Notes: generated from the letters alone by a model not told the origin. Positions 8,029-17,447 are shown, counted from the stretch's first letter. The stretch: DNA of 64,000 bases from Bradyrhizobium ivorense (GCF_900696085.1 NZ_CAADFC020000028.1:496001-560000); one strand, 5' to 3'. Made by a program: numbers and translations.

Positions 8029-9180
8029 ATGAACCAGCATATGCGTCCTGAACCCATTCCCTTCATCGATCTCGCCGCGCAGCGCCGGCGGATCGGCAAG
8101 CCGATCGATGATGCGGTCGCTCGCGTGCTCGAGCATTGCCAGTTCATCAACGGCCCGGAGGTCACCGTGCTGGAGAAAGCGCTGGCCGATTACAGCGGCG
8201 CAAAGCACGTCGTGACCTGCGCGAGCGGCACCGATGCGCTGCTGATGGTGCTGATGGCGAAGAACGTCGGCCCGGGCGATGCCGTGCTGTGCCCGTCCTT
8301 CACCTTTTGCGCGACCGGCGAAGCGGTGGCGCTGACCGGCGCGACGCCGGTTTTCGTCGACGTCGACGAGGCGACCTTCAACATCGACGCGGCTTCGCTG
8401 AAGCGCGGCATTGCGACCGCGCGAGCGCGCGGCCTGAAGCCGGTCGGTGTCATTCCGGTCGACCTGTTCGGCCAGAGCGCCGATCACGATGCGGTGGCGG
8501 CGGTTGCCAAGGCCGAAGGCCTGTTCATTCTCGACGATGCCGCGCAGGGATTTGGCGCCAGCTACAAGGGCCGCAAGCTCGGCACCTTCGGGCTCGCGAC
8601 CGCGACCAGCTTCTTCCCGGCCAAGCCGCTCGGCTGCTTCGGCGACGGCGGCGCGATCTTCACCGATGACGACGAACTCGCGAGCACGCTGCGCAGCATC
8701 CGCGTGCACGGCCAGGGCTCCGACAAATACGACAATGTCCGCCTCGGTCTCACCGGCCGGCTCGACACCATGCAGGCCGCGGTGCTGATCGAGAAGCTGA
8801 AGATCTTTGACGACGAGATCGCGGCACGCAATGTGGTGGCGGAGCGCTATGCGCGCGGGCTCGGCAACGTCGTGACCGTGCCGCGGCTCGCCGCAGGCTG
8901 CAGCTCGATCTGGGCCTGCTACACCATCCGCCTGCCCAAGGGTACCGACCGCGACGCCTTCGCGGCGGCGCTGAAGGCGCAGGGGGTGCCGACTGCGATC
9001 TACTACGCCAAGTCGATGCATCAGCAGACGGCGTACCGCAACTTCCCGGTCGCCGATGGCGGCTTGCCGGTCAGCGAGAGCCTGTCGGAGGACGTCATCA
9101 GCCTGCCGGTGCACGCCTATCTCGACGAGGCGACCCAGGACCGCGTCATCCAGGCCGTGCGCGGCGCGCTTCAGGCATGA
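8029..9180 (+). CDS. DegT/DnrJ/EryC1/StrS-family aminotransferase (WbpE-like)
   Basis: A 383-residue PLP-dependent sugar aminotransferase. PFIDLAAQRRRI near the N-terminus is typical of this class. ILDDAAQGFGASYKG near residue 170 carries the conserved aspartate that contacts PLP, and TSFFPAKPLGCFGDGG contains the Schiff-base lysine (AKPLG). It would transfer an amino group from glutamate to a keto-sugar nucleotide made by the preceding oxidoreductase. The last codons (Gln-Ala-stop) lie inside a long inverted repeat (9170-9224), so the C-terminus is encoded by repeat DNA. Start chosen at 8029; a second in-frame ATG at 8041 is also possible. Confidence 0.88.
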   Translation: MNQHMRPEPIPFIDLAAQRRRIGKPIDDAVARVLEHCQFINGPEVTVLEKALADYSGAKHVVTCASGTDALLMVLMAKNVGPGDAVLCPSFTFCATGEAVALTGATPVFVDVDEATFNIDAASLKRGIATARARGLKPVGVIPVDLFGQSADHDAVAAVAKAEGLFILDDAAQGFGASYKGRKLGTFGLATATSFFPAKPLGCFGDGGAIFTDDDELASTLRSIRVHGQGSDKYDNVRLGLTGRLDTMQAAVLIEKLKIFDDEIAARNVVAERYARGLGNVVTVPRLAAGCSSIWACYTIRLPKGTDRDAFAAALKAQGVPTAIYYAKSMHQQTAYRNFPVADGGLPVSESLSEDVISLPVHAYLDEATQDRVIQAVRGALQA

Positions 9181-9224
9181 TCCCGAAAAGTGGGGTCCGG
9201 TTTTCGGATTGGATCATGCCTGAA
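9170..9224. repeat. Inverted repeat overlapping a stop codon (type A)
   Basis: Perfect 14-base arms TTCAGGCATGATCC (9170-9183) and GGATCATGCCTGAA (9211-9224) enclose a second stem CGAAAA/TTTTCG (9184-9189 and 9201-9206) and the core GTGGGGTCCGG. It overlaps the aminotransferase stop codon and may end transcription. A shorter diverged copy is at 28725-28769. The core resembles that of type B repeats at 17401 and 25618. Confidence 0.85.
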
Positions 9225-9282
9225 CTGTTAGCGGCCTGATCCGTCATTTTGACGTAACGGGATCATGCGCTAGAAGCAGCGC

Positions 9283-10812
9283 ATGTTAGGGCGCATCTTC
9301 ACCGTCGGCGGCTACACGCTCCTCTCGCGGGTCACCGGATTCGCGCGCGACATCATGCTCGCGGCGATCCTCGGTGCCGGGCCGGTCGCCGACGCGTTCT
9401 TCGTGGCGCTGCGGCTGCCCAACCATTTTCGCGCGATCTTTGCCGAGGGCGCTTTCAATGCGGCGTTCGTCCCGGCCTATGCCCACGTTCATGGCGAGCG
9501 CGGCGAGGCGTCGGCGCGGCTGTTCGCCGACCGCATCTTCACGCTGCTGTTCGCCTCGCAGGTGATCCTGCTGGTCGCCGCGATGGCGTTCATGCCGCAG
9601 GCGATGAGCATCCTCGCGCCCGGCTTCACTGAGGATGTCGCGCAGCGCAAGCTCGCGATCGAGCTGACGCGGATCACCTTTCCCTATCTACTGCTGATCA
9701 CGCTGGTAACGCTCTATGGCGGCATGCTCAACGTCATGCACCGCTTCGCCAGCGCCGCGGCGGCGCCGATCTTCCTTAACCTCGCGATGATGATGACGCT
9801 GGCGCTGGCCGCGTTCTTCCCGAGCGCGGGCCACGCCGCGGCCTGGGGCGTGCTGATCTCCGGCTTCCTGCAGTTCTTCCTGCTCGCCGGCGACCTGTCG
9901 CGCCATGGCGGGCTGCCGCGCTTCGCGCCGCTCAAGCTCGACGAGGACGTCCGCGGCTTCTTCCGCGCGCTGGGGCCGGCGACGCTCGGCTCGATGGGCA
10001 CCCAGGTCGCGCTGTTCGCCGACACCATCATCGCGACCTTCCTGCCCGCCGGCGCGCTGTCGGCGCTGTATTACGCCGACCGCCTCAACCAGCTCCCGAT
10101 CGGCGTGATCGGGATTGCGATCGGCACCGTGCTGCTGCCGGAGATGTCGCGGCGGCTCTCCGCCGACGATCACGCCGGCGCCATGGCGGCGCAGCGCCGC
10201 GCCTTCGATTTCACGCTGCTGTTCTCGGTGCCGTTCGTGGCGGCGTTCCTCACCGTCGCCGATCCGATCATGCGCGCGATGTTCGCGCGCGGCGCCTTCT
10301 CCAAGGCCGATGCCGCGACCGCCGGCGCCACGCTTGCGGCCTACGCGGTGGGGCTGATCCCCTTCGTGATGATCCGCAGCGCGGTCGCGACCTTCTACGC
10401 CCGCAAGGACACCGCGACCCCGGTGAAGGCGGCGCTCACCGGCGTTGCCGTCAACGTCGCGCTGAAGATCGCGCTGGTCTCCTCGCTGGCCCAGGTCGGC
10501 CTCGCGCTGGCGACCGCAGTCGGCGCCTGGGTCAATCTGCTGCTGGTGCTGTTCTTTGCGGTGCGCCGCGGTTTCCTCGTGCTCGATCGCGCGCTGCTGC
10601 GCTCGTTCGGCACTTTTGCGGTCTGCGGCATCCTGGTCGCGGTCGCGCTGTGGCTGACCTCGCATTTCGCCTGGGTCTGGTTCGCACCGATGCAGATCTT
10701 CCGCGACGAACTGATCCTGCTGCTGCTGATCGCGGTCGGCATCTTCGTCTACGCCTTCTCGATCCTCACGCTGTTCGGCCGCGGCTGGATTTTCGCGCTC
10801 CGCCGCGTATAG
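9283..10812 (+). CDS. murJ: Lipid II flippase MurJ (MviN)
   Basis: A 509-residue inner-membrane protein of the MOP superfamily with about 14 hydrophobic segments. It moves the peptidoglycan precursor lipid II across the membrane. The N-terminus GGYTLLSRVTGFARDIMLA and the nearby GPVADAFFVALRLPNHFRAIFAEGAFNAAF region are the MurJ hallmarks, with the conserved arginines of the central cavity (RLPN, FR). YYADRLNQLPIGVIGIA near residue 262 is also diagnostic. Length is normal for the family. It follows the aminotransferase after a repeat-containing 100-bp gap and probably has its own promoter. Confidence 0.95.
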   Translation: MLGRIFTVGGYTLLSRVTGFARDIMLAAILGAGPVADAFFVALRLPNHFRAIFAEGAFNAAFVPAYAHVHGERGEASARLFADRIFTLLFASQVILLVAAMAFMPQAMSILAPGFTEDVAQRKLAIELTRITFPYLLLITLVTLYGGMLNVMHRFASAAAAPIFLNLAMMMTLALAAFFPSAGHAAAWGVLISGFLQFFLLAGDLSRHGGLPRFAPLKLDEDVRGFFRALGPATLGSMGTQVALFADTIIATFLPAGALSALYYADRLNQLPIGVIGIAIGTVLLPEMSRRLSADDHAGAMAAQRRAFDFTLLFSVPFVAAFLTVADPIMRAMFARGAFSKADAATAGATLAAYAVGLIPFVMIRSAVATFYARKDTATPVKAALTGVAVNVALKIALVSSLAQVGLALATAVGAWVNLLLVLFFAVRRGFLVLDRALLRSFGTFAVCGILVAVALWLTSHFAWVWFAPMQIFRDELILLLLIAVGIFVYAFSILTLFGRGWIFALRRV

Positions 10813-10873
10813 GTAAAATATTACCCCAAATCCTACTTTGCATGGGGTTGTTTTTCGGTATTTGTGCGCGTGC

Positions 10874-13447
10874 CTAGAGCCGGTTCCGTTTTGGCTCAAT
10901 CCGGCTCGCCTCGCGCTCGATGCGGGCGGCCACCAGCGGCGCTTCGTCGGCGGCGATGGGCTGGGAAAACACGAAACCCTGCACCAGGTCGCAGTCGAGC
11001 CCGCCGAGCACGTCGACTTCGGCCGGCAGCTCGGCGCCCTCCGCCACGACAGTCATGCCGAGCCCATGCGACAGCGCGATGATGCCGCCGAGCAGCTTGC
11101 GCTTCTCCGGCGCGGTGGAGATGCCATCCACGAAGGCGCGGTCCACCTTCAGCCGGTCGAACGGCAGGCGCGTCAGATAGCCGAGCGACGAATAGCCCGA
11201 GCCAAAATCGTCCAGCGCCAGCCGGGCGCCGAGAGCGGAGAGGGCGGTCAGGGTGCGATTGATCCGCTGCTCGGTATGATCGACGAACAGGCTTTCGGTC
11301 AGCTCCAGGCAGAGCAGCTCCGGCGGGAAGCCGGTCTCCGCCAGCACGGCCGAGACCGCCGCCTCGAAATCCACGCTCCAGATCTGCGCCGGCGAGACGT
11401 TCACCGACACCGAGCGCCGCGGCAATCCGGCATCGAGCCAGGCGCGGCCCTGCCGGCAGGCCTCGCGCAGCACCCACAGGCCGAGATCGACGATGAGCCC
11501 GGAGCTTTCGGCGATCGGGATGAACTCCGCCGGCGAGATCGGCCCGCGCTCGGGATGGGTCCAGCGCAGCAGCGCCTCGAAGCCGGCGACGCGGCCGCTC
11601 TTGAGGTCGACCTGCGGCTGGTAATGCGCCTCGAGCGCGCCGGTCTCCACCGCATGGCGCAGATGCCGGGCGAGATCGAGCCGTTGATCGACCGCCTGGG
11701 CATAGACCGGCTCGAACAGCTGCGCCCGGCCGCGCCCGGCCTCCTTGGCCATGTAGAGCGCGAGGTCGGCGTTGCGCACGGCGGTCTCCGCCGTCGCGCC
11801 ATGCTCCGGCAGGCGGGCGATGCCGATGGTGGCGCCGACGAAGGCCTCGCCCTCGGTGAGATCGACGGGACCGGACAGCCTCGCGATCAGCCGATCGGCA
11901 AGCTCGGTCAGCGCGGCGTCGGACATGCCGGATCCCTCCGCCAGCACGGCGAATTCGTCGCCGCCGAGCCGGGCGATGAAGGCGCGCGGTCCGAGCTCCT
12001 GGCGCAGCGCAGCCGCGACGCGGATCAGCAATTCGTCGCCGGCGGCATGGCCGAGGGAATCGTTGACCTCCTTGAAGCGATCGAGATCGATAAGTAGCAG
12101 TGCGCTGCTCCTTCCATCGCGGGCGCAGCCTTCGATCAGGGCTGCGAGCTGACGCTTGAACAGCGCGCGATTGGCAAGGCCGGTCAGGGGATCGCTGTAG
12201 GCGAGCTGCTCGAGCTGGCGCTCGGCCTCCTTGCGCTCGGTGACGTCCTGCACGGTGCCGATGATGCCGATGACCTTGTCATGGGCGACCTCCGCCTTGC
12301 AGATCACCGCGAGATCGCGGGCCGTGCCGTCCGCGTGCAGGATGCGCAGATCGGTGGCCTCGGTCCTGCGGGTGCGCAGCACCCGTTTCTGCACCTCTCC
12401 GAGGCGGTCGGCGTCGTCGCCCAGGAAATAGGGCTTGATGTTCTTGTAGGTCGGCTCGAACGCGTTGGGGTCGAAACCGAGCAGCTGGAACAGCTCGGGC
12501 GCCCACACCGTGCGGCCGATGTCCAGCCGGTAGCTCCAGGTGCCGATCTTGCCGAGCTGATGGGCTTCCTCCAGCGCCCGCGTGCGCTGGTCGAGCAGCG
12601 CCTTCGCCGCCCTGAGCTGGGTGATGTCGCTGGAGGTGCCGCGATAGCCGAGAAAGCTGCCATCGTCGGCGAAGATCGGCTTGCCGCTGGTGCAGATGCT
12701 GATGCGCGAGCCGTCCTGGCCGATCAGCGTATAGATGAAGTCGCGGAACGAGCGATGCGCCTCCATGTCGGCCCGGTGCCGCGCCATCGCCTCGGCGTCC
12801 TCGGGCGCATACGCCAATTCCCAGCGCGCCTTTCCGCCGGCGGCAACGGTCTGGAACGCGGCATTGCCGGCGAGCGACTTGGGATAGGGCAATAGCCGAT
12901 GCGCGGCGTCGCTCTCCCAGCACCAGTCCGAGGCGGTGCTGACGAAATCGGCCAGCCGTTGCTCGCTCTCCGCGAGGCGCCGCAGCGCCGAGGTCTCCTC
13001 GGTGACGTCGCGGACGATGCCGGACACGCGCCGGACCTGACCGTTCGCGTCGAATTCCGGCTCGCCATGCTCGACGCAGTCGAGCACGCGACCATCGGAG
13101 CGGCGCAGCCGCGTCTGTACCGCGAAGGGCTTTCCCTCCGCCCAGCAGGCCGCGTAATGCGCCTCCAGCAGCTTGCGGCTTTCCGGCAAATAGCGCTCGC
13201 GCACCGTGGCGATGGGGATGAAGCCGTCGACCGTTTCGAATTCGTAGTAGGCGGCAAGCTCGGGAGATATCCAGAGGTCGCTCGCAGCGGCGCCCTGCGA
13301 CTCCCAGTAGCCCATCCGGGCCAGCCTGATGGCACAGCGTAGCGAGCGTTCCTCATGCCACCGGCGACGCGCTAGCCCCATGGGGGCCTGTCCTTGCGAC
13401 ACTTTGCCAGCGGTCATCGGTCCCCAAACCAAATCGCCAACGCACAA
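10874..13447 (-). CDS. PAS-PAS-PAS-GGDEF-EAL cyclic-di-GMP signalling protein
   Basis: An 857-residue protein without clear membrane segments. Three PAS/PAC sensor repeats occupy roughly residues 40-410; PAC-type endings are seen at RVSGIVRDVTEE, YRGTSSDITQL and IIGTVQDVTERKEAE. The GGDEF domain (about 415-580) has SDPLTGLANR and an intact RLGGDEF. The EAL domain (about 600-845) keeps EALLRW, LCLELTES, DDFGSGYSSLGYL, KVDRAFVDG and VVAEGAE, so metal and general-base residues are present. Both synthesis and breakdown of cyclic-di-GMP are therefore possible, with the PAS sensors setting the balance. Start could be 13447 or the in-frame Met ten codons later. It diverges from the molybdenum hydroxylase gene. 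Confidence 0.9.
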   Translation of the reverse strand: MCVGDLVWGPMTAGKVSQGQAPMGLARRRWHEERSLRCAIRLARMGYWESQGAAASDLWISPELAAYYEFETVDGFIPIATVRERYLPESRKLLEAHYAACWAEGKPFAVQTRLRRSDGRVLDCVEHGEPEFDANGQVRRVSGIVRDVTEETSALRRLAESEQRLADFVSTASDWCWESDAAHRLLPYPKSLAGNAAFQTVAAGGKARWELAYAPEDAEAMARHRADMEAHRSFRDFIYTLIGQDGSRISICTSGKPIFADDGSFLGYRGTSSDITQLRAAKALLDQRTRALEEAHQLGKIGTWSYRLDIGRTVWAPELFQLLGFDPNAFEPTYKNIKPYFLGDDADRLGEVQKRVLRTRRTEATDLRILHADGTARDLAVICKAEVAHDKVIGIIGTVQDVTERKEAERQLEQLAYSDPLTGLANRALFKRQLAALIEGCARDGRSSALLLIDLDRFKEVNDSLGHAAGDELLIRVAAALRQELGPRAFIARLGGDEFAVLAEGSGMSDAALTELADRLIARLSGPVDLTEGEAFVGATIGIARLPEHGATAETAVRNADLALYMAKEAGRGRAQLFEPVYAQAVDQRLDLARHLRHAVETGALEAHYQPQVDLKSGRVAGFEALLRWTHPERGPISPAEFIPIAESSGLIVDLGLWVLREACRQGRAWLDAGLPRRSVSVNVSPAQIWSVDFEAAVSAVLAETGFPPELLCLELTESLFVDHTEQRINRTLTALSALGARLALDDFGSGYSSLGYLTRLPFDRLKVDRAFVDGISTAPEKRKLLGGIIALSHGLGMTVVAEGAELPAEVDVLGGLDCDLVQGFVFSQPIAADEAPLVAARIEREASRIEPKRNRL

Positions 13448-13812
13448 TCACGCAGCTCACCGCCAGTCTATAGCGCGACAACCTTACCTTGGAGCGAAGG
13501 CGACAACAATCTGGGGTTCGTCCGCAGACTTGGTATAGTTTTCGTGAATCCTGCGACCGACAACCAGCGCCGGCCCATGCATCCCGGCATCGTCTGCAAG
13601 TCGATCGCAGGCACGCTGCGCGGCGAGTTCGGCGCGCGGCGCGGGCGATCAAATTTTACCGGCAGACCGTCCAGCCAGGGCCGCTCCGTCCGATCCCGCT
13701 TTAGTGATTGCGGCGGGCTTCGCAAGTGCCGAAATGCCCCGAGAAAGCCGTTTGCGCTTCGCCGACAACCACGCCAATATGTTGGAACAAGAAGACTGCA
13801 ACCGGAGACACT
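13448..13812. other. Divergent intergenic region, 365 bp, no gene seen
   Basis: Separates the PAS-GGDEF-EAL gene (minus) from the molybdenum hydroxylase gene (plus). Both promoters should lie here. The hydroxylase frame is open back to 13708, but the residues encoded there do not look like the family. I found no strong palindrome or terminator. Confidence 0.5.
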
Positions 13813-16122
13813 ATGGCAGCCCCCATCAAATTCGGCGTCGGACAAAGCGTGCGGCGCAAGGAGGATGACGCTCTGATTCGCGGCAAGGGCCGCTATACCG
13901 ACGACGTTGCTCCGTCTCCCGCGCTGCACGCGCTGGTGCTGCGCTCGCCGCATGCGCACGCGACCTACACCATCGACACCGGCAAGGCCCGCGCCATGCC
14001 GGGGGTGGCGCTGATCCTGACCGCTGAAGATGTCGCCGAGCTCGGCGGTCTGCCGTGCCTGTTCAACCTCGAGACCGATCCGTTCACCGCGCCGCCTTAT
14101 CCGATCCTCGCCAAGGACGAGGTGCGCCATGTCGGCGATGCCATCGCCTTCGTGGTCGCTGACACCGTCGATCATGCCCGCGACGCGATCGAGGCGATCG
14201 ACGTCAAATGGACGCCGCTGCCGGCGGTGGCGGGCCTTGCCAATGCCGTGAAGAAGGGCGCGCCGCAGGTTTGGCCGGACAAGCCCGGCAACGTGCTGTT
14301 CGACGTCTCGATCGGCGACAAGGGCGCCGCCGATGCCGCCTTCGCCAAGGCGCATGCGGTGGCCGAGATCACCATCGTCAACCCGCGCGTCATCACCAAC
14401 TTCATGGAGACGCGCGCGGCGGTCGCCGAATACGACGCCAAGCACGATCACCTGACGCTGACGATCGGCAGCCAGGGCAGCCACCGCCTGCGCGAGATCC
14501 TCTGCGACATGGTCCTGAAGATGCCGAAGGAGAAGATGCGGGTGATCTGTCCCGACGTCGGCGGCGGCTTCGGCACCAAGCTGTTTCCGTACCGGGAGTA
14601 TGCGCTGATCTCGGTCGCGGCGCGCAAGCTGAAGAAGTCCATCAAGTGGACCGCCGAGCGCTCCGACCATTTCATGGGCGACGCGCAGGGCCGCGACAAC
14701 GTCACCACGGCGAAGATGGCGCTGGCCGAGGACGGCAAATTCCTCGGCATGGACGTCGACCTGATGGGCGACATGGGCGCCTATCTCTCGACCTTCGCGC
14801 CCTATATCCCGCATGGCGGCGCCGGCATGCTGCCGGGCCTCTACGACATCCAGGCCTTCCACTGCCGCGTCCGCACCATCTTCACCAACACGGTGCCGGT
14901 CGACGCCTATCGCGGCGCCGGCCGTCCGGAAGCGGCTTACGTGATCGAGCGCCTGGTCGACGCCGCCGCGCGCAAGCTCGGCATGACGCCGGATGCGATC
15001 CGGCGGAAGAATTTCATTCCGCCGAAATCGCTGCCCTACACGACCGCGACCGGCAAGGTCTACGACTCCGGCGACTTCGTCGCGCATATGAAGCGCGCGA
15101 TGGAGATCGCCAACTGGAAGGAGTTTCCGAAACGCGCCAAGGCCGCGAAGAAGGAAGGCTTGGTGCGGGGCATCGGCATGGCGAGCTATGTCGAGGTCTG
15201 CGGCACCATGGGCGAGGAGACCGCCAATGTGGCGCTCGATCCCAACGGCGACATCTCGATCCTGATCGGCACGCAGTCGAGCGGGCAGGGCCACCAGACC
15301 GCCTATACGCAGATCGTCGCCGAGCAGTTCGGCGTGCCGCCGGAGCGCGTTCATGTGCTGCAGGGCGACACCGACAAGATCGCGACCGGTCTCGGCACCG
15401 GCGGCTCGGCGTCCATTCCATCGGGCGGCGTCAGCGTGCAGCGCGCCACGCACGAGCTCGGCAATAAGCTGAAGGAGCTGGCGGCGCAGGCGCTGGAGGC
15501 CGGCGCCGGCGACCTCGAAATCGCCGACGGCCGCATCCGCATTGCCGGCACCGACCGCTCGATCAGCTTCGCCGATCTGGCAAAGCGCCCCGGCGGCGAT
15601 TCCGCCAAGATGAATGCGAGCGCGACCTTTGCCAGCGCCGACGGCACCTATCCGAACGGCACCCATCTTGCCGAGGTCGAGATCGATCCCGCTACCGGCA
15701 TCATCAAGATTGTCAACTACGTGATCGTCGACGATTTCGGCGTCACGCTCAATCCGCTGATGCTGGCGGGCCAGGTGCATGGCGGCGCGATGCAGGGCAT
15801 CGGCCAGGCGCTGATGGAGCGCGCGGTGTACAGCCCGGCCGACGGCCAGCTCGTCACCGGCACGTTCATGGACTACGCGCTGCCGCGCGCCTCCGACGGG
15901 CCGTCCTTCGTGTTCGAGACCCACAACGTGCCCTGCACGACCAACCCGCTCGGCGTGAAGGGCGCGGGCGAGGCCGGCGCGATCGGCTCGTGCCCGGCGG
16001 TGGTCAATGCGATCATCGAGGGGCTGTATCGCGAGTACAAGATCGACCACATCGACATGCCCGCCACGCCCGAGCGGGTCTGGATCGCGATCCGCGAGGC
16101 CGAGCGCCGCCATACTCTGTAA
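13813..16122 (+). CDS. Molybdenum hydroxylase large subunit (CoxL-like form II / xanthine dehydrogenase family)
   Basis: A 769-residue molybdopterin-cytosine-dinucleotide-binding subunit. In order: RSPHAHA near residue 44, DVGGGFGTK near 250, AYRGAGR near 365, the GQGHQTAYTQ region near 490, and KGAGEAGAIGS near 715 with the catalytic glutamate. AYRGAGR is the active-site signature of form II CoxL-like enzymes; true aerobic CO dehydrogenase has AYxCSFR, so CO oxidation is unlikely. The ATG at 13813 follows GGAGA and begins at the conserved KFGVGQSVRRKEDD region. No 2Fe-2S small subunit or FAD subunit gene is adjacent, which is unusual. The following cytochromes may take the electrons. The substrate (aldehyde, purine or N-heterocycle) is unknown. 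Confidence 0.88.
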   Translation: MAAPIKFGVGQSVRRKEDDALIRGKGRYTDDVAPSPALHALVLRSPHAHATYTIDTGKARAMPGVALILTAEDVAELGGLPCLFNLETDPFTAPPYPILAKDEVRHVGDAIAFVVADTVDHARDAIEAIDVKWTPLPAVAGLANAVKKGAPQVWPDKPGNVLFDVSIGDKGAADAAFAKAHAVAEITIVNPRVITNFMETRAAVAEYDAKHDHLTLTIGSQGSHRLREILCDMVLKMPKEKMRVICPDVGGGFGTKLFPYREYALISVAARKLKKSIKWTAERSDHFMGDAQGRDNVTTAKMALAEDGKFLGMDVDLMGDMGAYLSTFAPYIPHGGAGMLPGLYDIQAFHCRVRTIFTNTVPVDAYRGAGRPEAAYVIERLVDAAARKLGMTPDAIRRKNFIPPKSLPYTTATGKVYDSGDFVAHMKRAMEIANWKEFPKRAKAAKKEGLVRGIGMASYVEVCGTMGEETANVALDPNGDISILIGTQSSGQGHQTAYTQIVAEQFGVPPERVHVLQGDTDKIATGLGTGGSASIPSGGVSVQRATHELGNKLKELAAQALEAGAGDLEIADGRIRIAGTDRSISFADLAKRPGGDSAKMNASATFASADGTYPNGTHLAEVEIDPATGIIKIVNYVIVDDFGVTLNPLMLAGQVHGGAMQGIGQALMERAVYSPADGQLVTGTFMDYALPRASDGPSFVFETHNVPCTTNPLGVKGAGEAGAIGSCPAVVNAIIEGLYREYKIDHIDMPATPERVWIAIREAERRHTL

Positions 16123-16236
16123 CGCGAATCCGCGCGGGAATAAAACGTCGCACGCGGGTTCCTATCGAGAAGCCGTGACGCCGGTGCGTGGGTCACGGCG
16201 TCGCTTCCAAACGCTTGCAGGACGGAGAATTCACTG

Positions 16237-16686
16237 ATGAAACGGATTGTTGCTGTCGTGGGAGGTCTGCTGCTCGGCGCAGGTGCCGTGATGGCCGATC
16301 AGAAGATCGCTGTCGAGCAGGATAACCTGATGCGGGGCCAAGCGAAGAGCATGTACGATGTGATCGGCAAGATGGTGAAGGGCGATATTCCCTACGACCA
16401 GGCGGCGGTGGATGCTGCGATTGCCGACCTTGAAGCGAGCGTGCCGAAGATTCCGACGGTGTTCGCGACGAATCCCAAGGAAGATGTCAAAAACGCGACC
16501 TATGGATCGTCGCCGAAAATCTGGAAGAACAAGGCCGATTTCGACTCCAAGGTGCCCCCGGTGTCGAAGGCCATCGCGGACGTCAAGGGCAAGATCAAGG
16601 ACCTTGATGGCCTCAAGGTTGCCTTCAAGTCAATCAACGACCGCTGCACGGACTGCCACGAGGTGTATCGCGTCAAGCTGAAGTGA
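16237..16686 (+). CDS. Cytochrome c-prime (class II c-type cytochrome)
   Basis: A 149-residue periplasmic haem protein. A signal peptide of about 20 residues (KRIVAVVGGLLLGAGAVMA) is followed by an alpha-helical domain starting with QDNLMRGQAKSMYDVIGKM. The single haem site CTDCH is near the C-terminus (Cys137, Cys140, His141), which is the class II cytochrome c-prime arrangement. These proteins bind NO or accept electrons. The gene lies 114 bases downstream of the molybdenum hydroxylase in the same direction and may be co-transcribed. A terminator hairpin follows at 16750-16779. Confidence 0.9.
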   Translation: MKRIVAVVGGLLLGAGAVMADQKIAVEQDNLMRGQAKSMYDVIGKMVKGDIPYDQAAVDAAIADLEASVPKIPTVFATNPKEDVKNATYGSSPKIWKNKADFDSKVPPVSKAIADVKGKIKDLDGLKVAFKSINDRCTDCHEVYRVKLK

Positions 16687-16749
16687 TTCCGTGGGGCGCG
16701 ATACCTGTGGCAGCGGCGCGTAGGCGCAAGGAACGGGACGAGTTGAAGA

Positions 16750-16779
16750 GGGCGGATGCCGCGGCGTCCGCCCATTTTG
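16750..16779 (+). terminator. Probable rho-independent terminator after cytochrome c-prime
   Basis: GGGCGGA (16750-16756) pairs with TCCGCCC (16767-16773) and is followed by ATTTTG. It lies between convergent genes and the T-run suits the plus strand. Confidence 0.65.
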
Positions 16780-16812
16780 TGTCGGCCGTTTCTTGTTGGT
16801 GTTCGTGAATGG

Positions 16813-17235
16813 CTACTTGGTGACTTGGCCGCGGATTTCGCCGCCCGGGTTGGCCGCGGTGTGAATGTTGACATAGTACTTGCCGGCAAGGAGATCGGCG
16901 GCCTGCGCGTCGGTCAGCGTCGCGCTGCCTTCGACCGGGCTGGACGTTGCGTTCGGGATCGCAACCGCGACGCCGGCATTCTTGCCGCTCTCGGCGGGGC
17001 CATGGAAATGCGCCGCGGTGGCGGGGCCGGAGAGGCCGGAATAGGTCACCTTCCAGCTCAGCTTCTTGCTGGCGGCGTCGTAGTCGATGTCGGCGGTGCC
17101 GGTCGCCGCGCTGCTGTTCGGCGGCACCTCGGACTTGCTGTCCAGCGCCACCTTGAACTTCTGGGCGAAGGCGGGACCGGCCAGCGCCAGCGCGGCGCCG
17201 AGCGTCAACGTGGCAAGCAAGGTCTTGTTCGACAT
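16813..17235 (-). CDS. CHRD-domain secreted protein
   Basis: A 140-residue protein with a clear Sec signal peptide (KTLLATLTLGAALALAGPAFAQ, cleavage about residue 25). The rest matches a CHRD domain: SKSEVPPNSSAATG near the start, AAHFHGPAESGKN in the middle, and YYVNIHTAANPGGEIRGQV at the end. CHRD domains were named from chordin, and their role in bacteria is not known; they are single-domain periplasmic or surface proteins. It is convergent with the cytochrome c-prime gene and divergent from the diheme cytochrome gene 230 bases away. A regulatory link with the cytochromes is only a guess from position. Confidence 0.88.
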   Translation of the reverse strand: MSNKTLLATLTLGAALALAGPAFAQKFKVALDSKSEVPPNSSAATGTADIDYDAASKKLSWKVTYSGLSGPATAAHFHGPAESGKNAGVAVAIPNATSSPVEGSATLTDAQAADLLAGKYYVNIHTAANPGGEIRGQVTK

Positions 17236-17400
17236 GGTTCTCTCCCCTTTGACGTCACAGGACGGTTTCAGTCTTCAAACAGCGGCTTTGCGGAATTATT
17301 CCCAAAATCATCGTGAAGGCGCGAAATTTGATGCGAGCGCAGGCGACCGCTTGCCACCATACTGGGTTGATAGGCTTCGAACTCTAGATTCCTGTTTTAA

Positions 17401-17447
17401 CGCGTTTTCTTCACGCGAACCGGTATCCACTTCGCGGGAAAACGCTC
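17401..17447. repeat. Dispersed inverted repeat (type B)
   Basis: GCGTTTTC near the left end pairs with GGAAAACGC at the right end around a core CGCGAACCGGTATCCACTTCGCG. Another copy in the opposite orientation is at 25618-25661. It lies just upstream of the diheme cytochrome gene start at 17465. It resembles a common Hyphomicrobiales intergenic repeat. Confidence 0.75.

Noticed and set aside
13468..16113. Long antisense open frame (881 codons) opposite the molybdenum hydroxylase gene
   Set aside because: High-GC shadow frame: the sense strand has complete hydroxylase motifs, while the antisense translation is rich in Arg, His, Asp and Ala with no domain.
13813..16122. Aerobic carbon monoxide dehydrogenase large subunit (true CoxL)
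   Set aside because: The active-site loop is AYRGAGR (form II), not AYxCSFR, and the CoxS and CoxM genes are absent, so CO oxidation is not supported.
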